A stretch of DNA of 64,000 bases from Bradyrhizobium diazoefficiens (GTDB lineage Bacteria > Pseudomonadota > Alphaproteobacteria > Rhizobiales > Xanthobacteraceae). The translations under genes were made by a program, and so were the position numbers. The notes beneath the pieces were generated by a model. The model had not been told where the DNA came from. It made no database searches and worked only from the letters and a program-made list of their open reading frames with translations. Positions within the stretch are counted from its first letter, which is position 1. Each line of letters opens with the position of its first letter. Positions 33,850 to 43,313 of this stretch are shown one piece after another. The stretch spans positions 2,914,001 to 2,978,000 of the forward strand of contig NZ_JAENXS010000002.1 in the NCBI RefSeq assembly GCF_016612535.1, in the 5' to 3' direction.

Positions 33850-34296
33850 GTGGATTTCGCCAAGATCGAACAACTCGTGGATCTGGTTGCCCGCTCCTCC
33901 ATCGCGGAGCTGGATCTGACGCAAGACGGAACCCGCATCCGCATCCTCAAGCGCCCGGCTGCGGAAGCGCCGCCGGCCCCGGCTCGTCCTGCCGGCGGAA
34001 GCGATCCGCAAACTCCCTCCGCCAATCATGCGCCCGGCGGCCCCGCCGATATCGTCGTCTCCGCGCCGATGCACGGCGTGTTCTACCGGTCTGCAGCGCC
34101 GGACGAGCCCCCGCTGGTCGAGGTCGGCGCGAGGATCGAGGCCGGGCAAAAGATATGCACGATCGAAGCGATGAAGGCCTTCATCGATATCGCCGCCGAG
34201 ACGTCCGGTGTCGTGCTTGCGATCTTTGCCGAGAATGGTGACGAGATCGCAGCGGGGCAAGCGCTGTTCCGGATCGGTCCTGCGGGTTCATCCTGA
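33850..34296 (+). CDS. accB: Biotin carboxyl carrier protein
   Basis: A 148-residue AccB-type carrier. GTG 33850 is chosen for its GGAG at 7-base spacing and the typical start [20 protein letters not shown] 33808 is an alternative. The N-terminal helix, the Pro/Ala-rich linker ([11 protein letters not shown]) and the C-terminal biotinyl domain ([25 protein letters not shown]) are present. K109 in EAMKA is the biotinylation site. The TGATG junction overlaps the biotin carboxylase start, so the two are co-translated. It carries carboxyl-biotin between AccC-type carboxylase and, here, presumably the PxpBC-like carboxyltransferase. Confidence 0.9.
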   Translation: MDFAKIEQLVDLVARSSIAELDLTQDGTRIRILKRPAAEAPPAPARPAGGSDPQTPSANHAPGGPADIVVSAPMHGVFYRSAAPDEPPLVEVGARIEAGQKICTIEAMKAFIDIAAETSGVVLAIFAENGDEIAAGQALFRIGPAGSS

Positions 34297-35651
34297 TGTT
34301 CGACAAGGTCCTGATCGCCAACCGCGGCGAGATCGCGCTCCGTATCCAGCGCGCCTGTCGGGCCATGGGTCTCAAGACGGTCGTCATTCACTCGGAAGCA
34401 GACAGCGACGCCCGCTATGTCGCGCTCGCCGATCAGGCGCTCTGCATCGGACCGGCTCCGGCGCACAGCACCTATCTCAACGTGGCGGCGATCCTGCTCG
34501 CGGCCGAGGTCAGCGGCGCCCAGGCGATCCACCCAGGATACGGGTTTCTCTCGGAAAGCGCGGAGTTCGCCGATCGGGTCGCGCGCGCCAGTCTCACCTT
34601 CATCGGCCCTCCCGCGGAATGCATCCGGACCATGGGCGACAAGGTTGCCGCCAAGCGCGCGATGCGGCTGGCGGGTGTGCCTTGCGTACCCGGCCCGGAC
34701 AGCGCCCTGCCGGATGATCCGGCGGAGGTGCGCGCGATCGCGCGGGACATCGGATATCCCGTGATCATCAAGGCCGCCGGCGGTGGCGGCGGCCGCGGCA
34801 TGCGGATCGTGCGCAAGGAAGAGGCGCTGGACGAGGCGCTTGCGCTGACGCGCGCGGAAGCCGGCAAGGCCTTCGGAAACGCTGCGGTCTATATCGAGAA
34901 ATTCCTCGAGAAGCCGCGCCATATCGAGATTCAGGTGCTGTGCGATCAGCACGACAACCATCTCTGGCTCGGCGACCGCGACTGCTCGCTCCAGCGCAGG
35001 AACCAGAAGGTCGTCGAGGAAGCTCCCGCGCCGGGCATCGATCGCGCCCTGATCCAGCAGGTCGGCGCGAGCTGCGTCGAAGCCTGCCGGCGGATCGGCT
35101 ATCGCGGCGCCGGCACGTTCGAGTTCCTCTACGAGAACGGGCAGTTCTTCTTCATCGAGATGAACACGCGCGTCCAGGTGGAGCATCCCGTCACCGAGAT
35201 GACGACGGGTATCGACATCGTCAAGGAACAGATTCGAATTGCGCGTGGCGAGCACCTCGGGATCGCGCAAGGCGACATCGCGCCTGTCGGCCATGCCGTC
35301 GAATTCCGCATCAATGCCGAAGACCCCGCCACCTTCACGCCCTCGCCCGGCACGGTGACGCGCTGGGACGTGCCCGGCGGCATCGGCATTCGCGTCGACT
35401 CCCATATCACGGCGGGCGCCGCCGTACCGCGTCACTATGACTCCCTGGTCGGCAAGCTGATCGCCCATGGCAGCACCCGCGACGAGGCCCTGGCCCGCGC
35501 GCGCGTCGCCTTGTCCGAACTGCGCGCCGAAGGCATCCGGACCAACGTGCCCTTGCACCAGGCGATCCTTTCGGACCCGACGTTCTGCCGTGGCGGCTTC
35601 GATATCCACCATCTCGAACACTGGATGAATGCGAAGGTGGCCGCACAATGA
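34296..35651 (+). CDS. accC: Biotin carboxylase
   Basis: A 451-residue biotin carboxylase with the full ATP-grasp layout: N-terminal [20 protein letters not shown], glycine loop [13 protein letters not shown], catalytic [15 protein letters not shown], and the C-terminal FRINAEDP...PGTVT. It carboxylates biotin on the carrier protein using ATP and bicarbonate. It overlaps accB by one base and pxpB by four (ATGA). No accA/accD or acyl-CoA carboxyltransferase gene is near; the following PxpB/PxpC pair resembles the carboxyltransferase half of urea carboxylase, so this set probably carboxylates a small amide-type substrate rather than acetyl-CoA. Confidence 0.93.
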   Translation: MFDKVLIANRGEIALRIQRACRAMGLKTVVIHSEADSDARYVALADQALCIGPAPAHSTYLNVAAILLAAEVSGAQAIHPGYGFLSESAEFADRVARASLTFIGPPAECIRTMGDKVAAKRAMRLAGVPCVPGPDSALPDDPAEVRAIARDIGYPVIIKAAGGGGGRGMRIVRKEEALDEALALTRAEAGKAFGNAAVYIEKFLEKPRHIEIQVLCDQHDNHLWLGDRDCSLQRRNQKVVEEAPAPGIDRALIQQVGASCVEACRRIGYRGAGTFEFLYENGQFFFIEMNTRVQVEHPVTEMTTGIDIVKEQIRIARGEHLGIAQGDIAPVGHAVEFRINAEDPATFTPSPGTVTRWDVPGGIGIRVDSHITAGAAVPRHYDSLVGKLIAHGSTRDEALARARVALSELRAEGIRTNVPLHQAILSDPTFCRGGFDIHHLEHWMNAKVAAQ

Positions 35652-36310
35652 CGGTGCCCGACCGGCCGCGGATCAGCCTGCTCGGCACATCGGCTCTCCT
35701 GTTCGAGGCCCCCGGGGCGTTCGACCTGCCGCACCAGCGACGCATCTGGGCACTGGCCGCCACGGCATCGAAATGGCCTGACATTCGCGAAGCCGTTCCA
35801 GGCATCACCAACCTGATGCTGACCTTCGCAACGCCTCCTCGCCAACTCGACGCCCTGATCGCCGCTCTCAACGACGGCTGGGAGACGGCGGAAGGCCTCG
35901 CCATTGGCGGCCGCGAGATCACGCTGCCGGTCACCTATGGCGGGGAGATCGGATCGCAGCTCCAGTCCGTCGCCGATCATTGCAGCCTGTCCATCGATGA
36001 CGTCGTGGCCATCCATGCCGCGCCGCTCTACACGGTGTTCGCACTGGGTAGCCATCCCGGCTATTGCTACCTCGGCGGCATGGATCCGCGCATCACTATG
36101 CCGCGACGACAGACACCGCTGCAACGCTCCGCTGGCGGCTCGGTTTCGATCGGCGGGTCGCAGACCGGCGTCTCCGCCTCTCCCGGCCCCAGCGGCTGGC
36201 ACGCTATCGGACACACGAGCTGGACTTTCTTCGACCCATCCTGGCCGACACCAGCCGCGCTCGTGCCGGGCGATACGATCCGTTTCGAGATCGAGCGGGT
36301 GATCCGTTGA
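35648..36310 (+). CDS. pxpB: PxpB/KipI family protein (first copy)
   Basis: A 220-residue protein of the KipI / allophanate hydrolase subunit 1 family: FTTP-like [39 protein letters not shown], and [19 protein letters not shown] followed by [23 protein letters not shown] sequence (PRRQTP and [11 protein letters not shown]). PxpB with PxpC and PxpA forms the ATP-dependent bacterial 5-oxoprolinase; the same domains form the carboxyltransferase of urea carboxylase. It overlaps accC by ATGA and pxpC by TTGA. The presence of biotin genes in the same operon favours the carboxylase use. Confidence 0.88.
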   Translation: MTVPDRPRISLLGTSALLFEAPGAFDLPHQRRIWALAATASKWPDIREAVPGITNLMLTFATPPRQLDALIAALNDGWETAEGLAIGGREITLPVTYGGEIGSQLQSVADHCSLSIDDVVAIHAAPLYTVFALGSHPGYCYLGGMDPRITMPRRQTPLQRSAGGSVSIGGSQTGVSASPGPSGWHAIGHTSWTFFDPSWPTPAALVPGDTIRFEIERVIR

Positions 36311-37284
36311 TCGAGATCCTGTCAGTCACGGGTCCGGCCAGCATCCAGGATCTCGGGCGCTTCGACCAGTACCGCTTCGGGGTTGGCACCTCGGGTGCGA
36401 TGGACGATGTCGCGCTGCGCGCCGGCAACATCCTGCTCGGCAATGACGAGAATGCCGCCGCCGTCGAAATCCCGATGATGCCGTTCAGGCTCCGCTTCGA
36501 TCGGAACACGGCTTTTGCGCTCACCGGCGCCGCCGTCGAGGCCGAGATCGCAGGACGCGCCATTCCGCCGTGGTGGCGCTCGTACGCGCGCGCCGGAGAT
36601 ATTCTGAACATCAAGGCGATGTCTCACGGCGCACGAAGCTATCTGGCCGTCAGCGGCGGCATCGACGTGCCGATGGTGATGGGCTCGCGCAGCACACAGT
36701 TTCGCGGCGAGTTCGGCGGCTTGCACGGACGGCCGCTGCAGGTGGGCGACATCCTGCCCTGCGCTGCGTCCGCTGCGGCCATTGGCGAGCTCGGGATCGA
36801 GCCCGCCGGCATCACGCTGGCACGGCCGAACGCTGCTGCGGACGAGACCATCGTCAGGGTCATCGTTGCCGGTGAATATGAGGCGTTCGACGCCACGGCG
36901 CAGGACTTGTTCTGGTCCAGCAGCTGGACGATCACGCCTCAAAGCAATCGCTATGGTTACCGCCTGCAAGGCCCCGCGGTGCAGCCGAAAGCGTCGCTCG
37001 AAAAGCGCTCGCACGGCATCGTTCCGGGTGTCATCCAGATTCCCCCCAACGGGCAGCCCATCATTCAGATGCGAGACGCGCAGACATCCGGCGGCTATCC
37101 GAAGATCGCGACCGTCATCGGGGCCGACCTGTGGCGCGTCGGGCAGGCGCGGCTCGGCGGTAAGCTGCGGTTCGAACAGACCGCCTACACCGATGCTCTT
37201 GCAGCCGAACGCGAGATGTCGGCCTATCTCGACCGGCTGCGGGCCAATATGCGTCTTATCGAGGAGGCCCGAACATGCCGATAG
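36307..37284 (+). CDS. pxpC: PxpC/KipA family protein (first copy)
   Basis: A 325-residue protein from TTG 36307, overlapping the pxpB stop as TTGA. The KipA/biotin-dependent carboxyltransferase signature is complete: LSVTGPASIQDLGRF, GVGTSGAMDDVALRAGNILL, FALTGAAVEAEI, YLAVSGGIDVPMVMGSRSTQ and GQPIIQMRDAQTSGGYPKIA. PxpC works with PxpB in lactam or 5-oxoproline hydrolysis or as carboxyltransferase. An open frame reaches back to 36064, but it overlaps pxpB and is not used. The 3' end overlaps the next gene by 10 bases. Confidence 0.88.
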   Translation: MIEILSVTGPASIQDLGRFDQYRFGVGTSGAMDDVALRAGNILLGNDENAAAVEIPMMPFRLRFDRNTAFALTGAAVEAEIAGRAIPPWWRSYARAGDILNIKAMSHGARSYLAVSGGIDVPMVMGSRSTQFRGEFGGLHGRPLQVGDILPCAASAAAIGELGIEPAGITLARPNAAADETIVRVIVAGEYEAFDATAQDLFWSSSWTITPQSNRYGYRLQGPAVQPKASLEKRSHGIVPGVIQIPPNGQPIIQMRDAQTSGGYPKIATVIGADLWRVGQARLGGKLRFEQTAYTDALAAEREMSAYLDRLRANMRLIEEARTCR

Positions 37285-37709
37285 AGACAACCGATATCGC
37301 GCGCCTGGTGCAGATCCTCGAAAACTCCGGCGTCGACTCGATCGAGATCGAGGAGCCGGGACTGACCCTGAAGCTCGTTGTGGACACAAGGCTCCGCACG
37401 GCAGCCTCTGCATCGCCTGCGGCCGCAACCGCCCCTGCCGCCGATCATTTCGTCATGGCGAAAGCCGATGTCGCGGGACATTTCCGTGCGGCCCATCCCT
37501 GGCACGACAAGCCGTTCGTCGCGCCCGGCCAGCGCATCGAGGCGGGCGCGACGCTCGGCCTGGTGAAGATCGGGCTATTGTATGCACCCGTCCTTGCGCC
37601 CACCGCGGGCATCGTCGATGCCGTGATTGCGGAAACCGGCGCCATGGTCGGCTACGGCACTCCGATCGTGCGCATCCTTCCGCTCGCGCCAGGCAACCCG
37701 CTCAATTGA
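37275..37709 (+). CDS. Second carrier-like protein, atypical biotin site
   Basis: A 144-residue AccB paralog (MPIETTDIARLVQILENSGV, TLKLVVDT, Ala/Pro linker, C-terminal barrel VLAPTAGIVDAVIAETGAMV). At the position of the biotinyl lysine the usual EAMKM/A is replaced: K98 stands in LGLVKIGLL, so the lysine remains but the flanking Met residues are Val and Ile and the Glu-Ala pair is gone. It may be poorly biotinylated, carry another group, or be structural. It overlaps pxpC by 10 bases and is the last gene of the plus-strand operon, converging on pxpA with an 8-base overlap. Confidence 0.7.
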   Translation: MPIETTDIARLVQILENSGVDSIEIEEPGLTLKLVVDTRLRTAASASPAAATAPAADHFVMAKADVAGHFRAAHPWHDKPFVAPGQRIEAGATLGLVKIGLLYAPVLAPTAGIVDAVIAETGAMVGYGTPIVRILPLAPGNPLN

Positions 37710-38469
37710 GCAGTACGGTTGCAGGCGTGACTTCGCCGCCGCCCCGTTCGATCACACGGCGAACCGTGCGGGCGAGATCGACCGATCCAGGCGTGTCGCT
37801 GTGGATCAGGATCGAGCGAGCCTCGATCTTGATCGACTTGCCCTCGATGGTCTTCACCGTTCCGCTGTCCAGGAACCGCTTGACCCGCTCAGCTACCGCT
37901 TCCTGCGAGGTGATGACGGAATTGGGAAGCTTGCGTGACACCAGATGGGCGTTCTCGTCATAGGCCCGATCGGCCAGGAACAACGTCAAGACGCGCAAGC
38001 CGACCTCGCGCGCGGCGCGCACGATCTCGGCGTCGGGCTGCGAGAACACGATGAAATCGCGGTTGATGGTCGCGATGGCGCGCGCGACGACATCAGCCAT
38101 GCCGGGGTCCGCATTGACCATATTGCCCATCGCGGCATGGAAGCTGACATGGGTCACGCGGTGGCCGGCATTGGCCGCGATCGCCTGCAAGGCGCCGATC
38201 TGATAGACCATATGCTTCTCGAGTTCGGCGGCATCCATCTGGATCACGCGGCGGCCAAATCCGAGCAGGTCGGGCAGGCCCGGATGGGCACCGACCTCAA
38301 CTCCCTTCTGCTTTGCCAAGCGGACCATGCGATCCATGATCATGGGATCCCCGGCGTGGAAGCCGCACGCCACGTTGGCGGACGAGACGATGCCCATCAG
38401 CGCCTCGTCATCGCAGATGCGATAATTGCCGAAGCCCTCGCCCATGTCCGAATTGATGCCGACTTTCAT
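37702..38469 (-). CDS. pxpA: PxpA (LamB/YcsF family) protein
   Basis: A 255-residue protein from ATG 38469 (MKVGINSDMGEGFGNYRICD). The family blocks are present: SANVACGFHAGDPMIM, VEVGAHPGLPDLLGFGRR, THVSFHAAMGNMVNADP and SILIHSDTPGSVDLART. The metal-binding D/E/H residues in the N-terminal SDMGE, CGFHAGD and HPG segments are intact. PxpA is the hydrolytic subunit of bacterial 5-oxoprolinase and related lactam hydrolases. It follows the second pxpB-pxpC pair on the minus strand, giving a complete pxpB-pxpC-pxpA operon. In many PxpA proteins the His in VKPHGALYN is expected; here it reads VSFHAAMGN, a change that may shift substrate. Confidence 0.88.
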   Translation of the reverse strand: MKVGINSDMGEGFGNYRICDDEALMGIVSSANVACGFHAGDPMIMDRMVRLAKQKGVEVGAHPGLPDLLGFGRRVIQMDAAELEKHMVYQIGALQAIAANAGHRVTHVSFHAAMGNMVNADPGMADVVARAIATINRDFIVFSQPDAEIVRAAREVGLRVLTLFLADRAYDENAHLVSRKLPNSVITSQEAVAERVKRFLDSGTVKTIEGKSIKIEARSILIHSDTPGSVDLARTVRRVIERGGGEVTPATVLLN

Positions 38470-38504
38470 GTTCGCACCCTGCTCTTGTTCTCGTTGACGT
38501 TCAC

Positions 38505-39482
38505 TCAAAGCTGTCGATAAAGATCCGCGACAGCCCGCAAGCTGGCGAGATAGTCATTGACGGGGGCCATGGCCGCGACTGCCTCCTGGTAGCTCACATC
38601 CCTGAAGGCGACGAATGATCCTGGCGCCGCCTGGCCCAGGCGCCAGAGATCGGCCTGAATCACGGCCGCCATCTTGGGATAGCCGCCGGCCGTGTTGGCG
38701 TCGCTCATCTGGATGATCGGCTCGCCGGCCGGCGGCACCTGCACGACGCCGGCCACGACGCCATGCGAGCGCATCTCGATCGGTGCGTCCAATGTCAACT
38801 TGTCTCCAGTGAGGCGGTATCCGCCGCGGTCGCTCCGGGCGCTGACCTTCCACGCAGTGGACCAGAACCTCGCCTGCATCGCCTCTGAAAACAGATCATA
38901 TTCACCGGCCCGCATGACACGTATCCGCAGCACGCCGTCATCTCGCGGGCCGGCGCCTGGGATCGCGACGTCCGGCGGCGCGGCGCCGAAGTCGAAACGG
39001 CGGGCAGCCTCTTGCGGTGGCTTGCCGACCGGAATGACGTCGCCCGTCTGCAAGCTTCGCCCCTCGAGCCCGCCGAAGCCGGCGCGCAGATGCGTGCTGC
39101 GCGAACCCAGCACCCACGGAACGTCGAGGCCGCCGCCGAACGTCGCGTAGACGCGCGCACCGCGGCGCGGCGTTCCGATCGCGAGAATGTCGCCAGCCCT
39201 CGCCCGCTTGCACCACCACGGGCGCATGGATGATCCGGCCAGCGTCGAAACGTGATCGGCGCCCGTGAGCGCAAATGTCATGTCCTCCTGGAAACGCAGG
39301 CGGAACGGGAATGTCTGGATCTCGATGCCGGCCGCACCGTCCTCATTGCCGAGCAGCGCATTTCCGGCCGCGAGTGCGACGGGATCCATGGCGCCGGACG
39401 TGCTCACACCGATGCCGCGCGCACCATGCCGGCCGAGATCCTGGATCGTATTGAAGGCGGGGCTGGCGAGGATCTCGATCAT
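38505..39482 (-). CDS. pxpC: PxpC/KipA family protein (second copy)
   Basis: A 325-residue paralog of the plus-strand PxpC, starting at ATG 39482 which overlaps the pxpB stop as ATGA. Blocks match one for one: FNTIQDLGRHGARGIGVSTS, GAMDPVALAAGNALLGNEDG, YATFGGGLDVPWVLGSRSTH and GEPIIQMSDANTAGGYPKMA. With PxpB and PxpA of the same operon it probably forms a 5-oxoprolinase-like or other lactamase. The two PxpC copies are of identical length but clearly divergent, so they are old paralogs with likely different substrates, not a recent duplication. Confidence 0.88.
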   Translation of the reverse strand: MIEILASPAFNTIQDLGRHGARGIGVSTSGAMDPVALAAGNALLGNEDGAAGIEIQTFPFRLRFQEDMTFALTGADHVSTLAGSSMRPWWCKRARAGDILAIGTPRRGARVYATFGGGLDVPWVLGSRSTHLRAGFGGLEGRSLQTGDVIPVGKPPQEAARRFDFGAAPPDVAIPGAGPRDDGVLRIRVMRAGEYDLFSEAMQARFWSTAWKVSARSDRGGYRLTGDKLTLDAPIEMRSHGVVAGVVQVPPAGEPIIQMSDANTAGGYPKMAAVIQADLWRLGQAAPGSFVAFRDVSYQEAVAAMAPVNDYLASLRAVADLYRQL

Positions 39483-40174
39483 AGCTCGATCCGATCGATC
39501 CTGAATCTGACACGGTCCCCCGGCAGCATGAGAGACGGTTGCTCGCGCTGCGGATCGAACATGGCGACAGAGGCCCAGCCGATCGCGTTCCATCCATTGG
39601 GGCTCGACAGCGCCGCGACGCCGGTCTGCATCCCGCCGATGGTCACCGAACCCGCGCGCATGTTGAGCGAGGGCACCGATTTGCGCGGCATGTGGATGCG
39701 CGGATCGAGGCCATGGAGATAACCGAACCCCGGCGAGCTCGCGACGGCGCAGACCGTGTAATCGCCCTCGCTATGAATTCTGATCACCTCGCGCGCGGGC
39801 AGTCCGGTGTGCTTCGCGACCGCCGGCAAGTCGAAGCCAAGCTCGCCACCATAGACCACAGGAATTTCAATGACCTTGCCGTCGGCCTTGCGGCCGGGCA
39901 AGCGATGCCACAGCTCGACGATCGAAGCGGCGAGCATGTCGATATCAGCAGGCGGCTGCTCGAATACCAGCATCACATTGGTGACGCCGATGACGGCTTC
40001 CTGGACGTTCGGCCAGGACGACGCAGCATCCGCGAGCGCCCAGATGCGTCCCTGTTGAATTAGGTCAAACTCACCCGGCGCCTCAACCAGCATCGCAAGC
40101 GTGCCGATCAGGCTGATCTTCGGGCTTTTCTCGATCGCGCCGACAAGGGGAGCGCTGGGCTGATTAATCGACAA
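39479..40174 (-). CDS. pxpB: PxpB/KipI family protein (second copy)
   Basis: A 231-residue KipI-type protein and first gene of the minus-strand pxpBCA operon. Conserved blocks are FEQPPADIDMLAASIVELW, IEIPVVYGGELGFDLPAVAK and VASSPGFGYLHGLDPRIHMP followed by VTIGGMQTGVA. It aligns with the plus-strand PxpB at the same positions. A 22-bp element found also before the ABC operon lies 76 bases upstream of its start. The start at 40174 is the first ATG of the frame. Confidence 0.88.
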   Translation of the reverse strand: MSINQPSAPLVGAIEKSPKISLIGTLAMLVEAPGEFDLIQQGRIWALADAASSWPNVQEAVIGVTNVMLVFEQPPADIDMLAASIVELWHRLPGRKADGKVIEIPVVYGGELGFDLPAVAKHTGLPAREVIRIHSEGDYTVCAVASSPGFGYLHGLDPRIHMPRKSVPSLNMRAGSVTIGGMQTGVAALSSPNGWNAIGWASVAMFDPQREQPSLMLPGDRVRFRIDRIEL

Positions 40175-40249
40175 AAGGGCCTCATTGGTCCAGCGCCTGC
40201 GGCGCCGCCGTCTCCATTTCTAACCAAACAGCCCAAGTCGATCCAAGAC

Positions 40250-40271
40250 GATGTTCGTCTACGGGTATAAG
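40250..40271 (-). promoter_or_regulatory. Repeated 22-bp element upstream of pxpBCA
   Basis: This 22-bp sequence (plus strand ATGTTCGTCTACGGG then TATAAGG) matches the element at 44331-44352 at 17 of 22 positions in the same orientation. It lies 76 bases before the pxpB start codon, the same place relative to its gene as the other copy. It may be a shared regulator site or promoter. Confidence 0.5.
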
Positions 40272-40311
40272 GGATGTCGATTGCCCGCACCCGCTGCGCC
40301 AGTCTCGCGTA

Positions 40312-41406
40312 TCAGTGACGGGCAATGATATGATTGCTCGGCGTGTCCCACCGCGCGACAACTTCCTCGCCTACGGCGTATCGGAGTCCCGCCTGTTGCG
40401 ACTGATTCTGCTCGAACACGATGATCTGTCCGCCACTCGGCGTCCTGAGGTAATAGTGACTGACGAAGCCGCGATAGATCGCCTGGTCGACACGCGCCAT
40501 CACGCTGTTCAGAGATTGCGCCGCCGAGACCTGACCAGCCCTCTCGACGATGATCGCCTCGGGCCTGATCGAGACCACCGCGTTGCTCGCCGATGCTGGA
40601 AGTTGGTCGACCTGAAGGCTCAATTCGGGCGACACGCGAATGACCGCTCCACTGCCATTGCGCTGCTCGACAGGACCTTCAAACAGGTTTGAGGCGCCGA
40701 TGAACTGCGCGACGAATTTCGAAGCCGGACGCTGGTAGATTTCAGTGGCGGAGCCGACCTGCTCGAGCTTGCCATCGCGCATCACCACGATCTTGTCAGC
40801 CATGGTCAGCGCTTCGTCCTGATCGTGGGTCACCATGATGGTGGTCAGGCCGAGCCTGCGCTGCAGGGCGCGCAGCTCGACCTGCATGCTCTCGCGAAGC
40901 CCCTTGTCGAGCGCCCCGAGTGGCTCGTCGAGCAGCAGCATTGCCGGCTCGATCACCAGGGCGCGCCCCAGCGCGACGCGCTGTTGCTGACCGCCGGAGA
41001 GCTGGGCCGGATAGCGCTTTCCGAAGTTCGACAGCTGGACGAGGCTGAGAGCTTCGCTCACCTTCCTCGCAGCATCCGCCTTAGACATCCCGCGCATCTC
41101 CAGGCCGAATACGATGTTCTCCTCGACAGTCAGATGAGGGAACAAGGCATAGTTCTGGAACAGCATCCCGACGTTGCGGCGATGCACCGGCACGCCGGTC
41201 ATCCTCTTGTCATTGACGAAGACGTCGCCGGATGTCGGGCGGATCAGTCCCGCAATCATGCGGAGACAGGTCGTCTTGCCGCATCCGCTCGGACCGAGCA
41301 GAGCGACCATATGCCCGGGCTCGATCGCGAGCGACACGTTGTCGACCGCGACCATGCGGCCGTATTCCTTGCCGAGGCGCTCAAGCCTGACTTCAGAAGA
41401 CTTCAT
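40312..41406 (-). CDS. ABC transporter ATPase, polyamine/iron type (PotA-like)
   Basis: A 364-residue ATPase with Walker A GPSGCGKT, Q-loop LFQNYALFPHLTV, signature LSGGQQQRVALGRAL, Walker B MLLLDEPLGALD and switch His in VTHDQDEALT. The C-terminal ~120 residues form a TOBE-type regulatory domain (VVSIRPEAI). It belongs to the spermidine/putrescine/ferric family of importers. It is the last gene of the minus-strand operon permease-permease-binding protein-ATPase. It energises uptake by the two permeases at the inner membrane. The substrate is probably a small nitrogen compound, judged from the neighbouring pathway. Confidence 0.93.
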   Translation of the reverse strand: MKSSEVRLERLGKEYGRMVAVDNVSLAIEPGHMVALLGPSGCGKTTCLRMIAGLIRPTSGDVFVNDKRMTGVPVHRRNVGMLFQNYALFPHLTVEENIVFGLEMRGMSKADAARKVSEALSLVQLSNFGKRYPAQLSGGQQQRVALGRALVIEPAMLLLDEPLGALDKGLRESMQVELRALQRRLGLTTIMVTHDQDEALTMADKIVVMRDGKLEQVGSATEIYQRPASKFVAQFIGASNLFEGPVEQRNGSGAVIRVSPELSLQVDQLPASASNAVVSIRPEAIIVERAGQVSAAQSLNSVMARVDQAIYRGFVSHYYLRTPSGGQIIVFEQNQSQQAGLRYAVGEEVVARWDTPSNHIIARH

Positions 41407-41417
41407 GACGACTCCGC

Positions 41418-42482
41418 TCAGCTCGTGAACACCTCGTTATATTTCTCCAGCCAGGGACCGCGGCGCGGGACGATGAAATTCCAGTCCGGCGTGAAGAGCC
41501 CGAGATCGGTTGCCTTCGTATCGGGATAAGCGAGGTATTTTGCCGTCTCAGGCTTGAACTCGATGCCGCCGACCGAGGGCGCACTCAGCGTCTGCTCGGA
41601 GAGCATCTTGGCAACGGCTGGATCCAGGATGCGGTTGATGAACGCAGCTCCCAATTCCGGCTCCGGGGCGTTCTTGACAATCGTCATGCTGTTGATGCCG
41701 GTAAACGCGCCTTCCTTCGGGAAGGTCATATCGAGCGGCAGACCCTTCGCGGTGTGCGGATAGATCGCCTTGGAATATTCGATGCCGCCGATCGTCGCCT
41801 GCCCCTGGGCGACCTGGAGCACCTGCGCCTCACTGTCATAGATCGTCAGCACGTTCGGCTTGAGCGTCGCCAGCTTGTCCCAGCCCTGATCGACCAAATA
41901 TTGCGCCTCCTTGAACGGCTTGCCCGTGACGAGCGAGGCCGCAACGATGAGCATCAGCACGCTCTGGGTGTTCTTCGGCGTGTTGAGGAGGATCTGCTTG
42001 CGATATTTGGCGTCGAAGATCTCCTCATAGCTCTTGAGTGGCTTCGTCACCTGCGGATTGATGAACATCGCCGCGCTGGAGCTCGAAAATCCGACCCCGA
42101 AGCCGTCCTCGAAGATGTATCGCGGATAGACCTTCGCGAGATTGGGGATCTTATCGGCGTCGAGCTTGCCGATCAGGCCCTCCTGCTTGGCCTGGGGGAT
42201 GCCGACATCATCCATCATCATGACGCTGAACCGCGGCGTATCGCGGGTTGCGCGAAGCGCGGCGATGTTGGAGAGCGTGGCGCCCTCGATCGTGAAGACC
42301 CGGCATTTGAACTCGGCTTCGAACTTGGGAATGACCTCCTTCTGGATCAGTTTGCCCAGGGCGGAGTTGTAAACGCCAACATGCAGCTGCCTGGCGTCCT
42401 GCGCCCAGGCCCGGCTGATGATGGTCGGGAACGCAACCGCGGATGCACCGGTCTTGATGAGAGTCCTACGCGTCAGTCTCAT
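41418..42482 (-). CDS. ABC transporter substrate-binding protein, Tat-type signal
   Basis: A 354-residue periplasmic binding protein of the PotD/iron (family 1/6) class. The N-terminus MRLTRRTLIKTGASAVAF carries a twin-arginine-like RR motif and a hydrophobic segment ending at RAWAQ. Core blocks are VGVYNSALGKLIQKEVIP, EGATLSNIAALRATRD, DGFGVGFSSSSAAMFINP and PKEGAFTGINSMTIVKNAPE. It delivers the substrate to the permeases encoded upstream. The gene lies 27 bases after the second permease and 11 bases before the ATPase. Confidence 0.9.
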   Translation of the reverse strand: MRLTRRTLIKTGASAVAFPTIISRAWAQDARQLHVGVYNSALGKLIQKEVIPKFEAEFKCRVFTIEGATLSNIAALRATRDTPRFSVMMMDDVGIPQAKQEGLIGKLDADKIPNLAKVYPRYIFEDGFGVGFSSSSAAMFINPQVTKPLKSYEEIFDAKYRKQILLNTPKNTQSVLMLIVAASLVTGKPFKEAQYLVDQGWDKLATLKPNVLTIYDSEAQVLQVAQGQATIGGIEYSKAIYPHTAKGLPLDMTFPKEGAFTGINSMTIVKNAPEPELGAAFINRILDPAVAKMLSEQTLSAPSVGGIEFKPETAKYLAYPDTKATDLGLFTPDWNFIVPRRGPWLEKYNEVFTS

Positions 42483-42509
42483 GGTCCAATCTCCATCTAC
42501 AAGAGTACA

Positions 42510-43313
42510 TCAGGCGGCCAGCGCGCGGCGAAGACCTACCAATTTTTCCAAAATCAAGACGCCGACCATTGCCATCAGAATGATGATGGTCGACATCGCC
42601 GGCACGGACGGATCGAAAACATTGACGAGCTGCCGCATCAAGACCAGCGGAACGGGCGAGTATTCGGAGTTCGCCAGCCACATCGTGACAGGGTAGTTGT
42701 CGAACGAAACCATGAAGGCAAACAGTCCGCCGGCGGCGACGCCAGAGGCGATCTGCGGCAGCGTCACCCGCCAGAAGGTTCGCAGCCGGCTGGCCCCGAG
42801 GGTGCGTGCGGCATCCTCCAGATTCTCGTCGACCAATTGCAGGCTGGTAACCACTGTCCGGATGACATAGGGCGAGGTCACGACGATATGCCCGATCAGA
42901 AGATTCAGCCGTGCGTCCGTCGAGCCGAGCTTATTGAGCACCTGGAGCAGCGCCAGGCCCGTTATCAGGGCCGGAAATATCAGCGGCGAAAGCAGGAAAC
43001 CCTTGATCGCCGCGAGGCCGACGAAATGTCCGCGCACCAGCGCGAAGGCCGCCGGCACACCGAACAGCAGTGAGCCCACCGTCGTGCCGAGCGCGAGCAA
43101 AATGCTGAGCCGCATCGCTTCGAGGAAGTCGCGGTCCTGGAGAACCTTGGCATACCATTTCAGCGTGAAGCCCTGCGGCGGAAACGTCACGAAATAGGAA
43201 TCGGAGACCGACGCGGCCATGACGAGGAGCAGCGGCGCCAGGATGAACAGCATCATGCCGGCCGTGATGGAGTAGAGGATGAAGGCACCGAAGCCGGAAA
43301 ACCGCTCGTCCAT
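42510..43313 (-). CDS. ABC transporter permease (PotC-like)
   Basis: A 267-residue membrane protein with about six transmembrane helices (SITAGMMLFILAPLLLVMAA, LLSPLIFPALITGLALLQVL and others). The permease EAA loop is LEDAARTLGASRLRTFWRVT...LPQIASG, the site that contacts the ATPase. The last helix is MSTIIILMAMVGVLILE. It pairs with the permease encoded immediately upstream; the two genes share one base at 43313, so they are co-translated. Confidence 0.92.
   Translation of the reverse strand: MDERFSGFGAFILYSITAGMMLFILAPLLLVMAASVSDSYFVTFPPQGFTLKWYAKVLQDRDFLEAMRLSILLALGTTVGSLLFGVPAAFALVRGHFVGLAAIKGFLLSPLIFPALITGLALLQVLNKLGSTDARLNLLIGHIVVTSPYVIRTVVTSLQLVDENLEDAARTLGASRLRTFWRVTLPQIASGVAAGGLFAFMVSFDNYPVTMWLANSEYSPVPLVLMRQLVNVFDPSVPAMSTIIILMAMVGVLILEKLVGLRRALAA

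Noticed and set aside
34083..35648. Long open frame (521 codons) on the minus strand
   Set aside because: It lies fully antisense to accC, whose ATP-grasp motifs are unmistakable; it is a high-GC shadow frame rich in Arg, Asp and His with no family resemblance.
41754..43073. Long plus-strand frame over the ABC transporter genes
   Set aside because: Antisense to the binding protein and permease genes, which are clear; no independent support.
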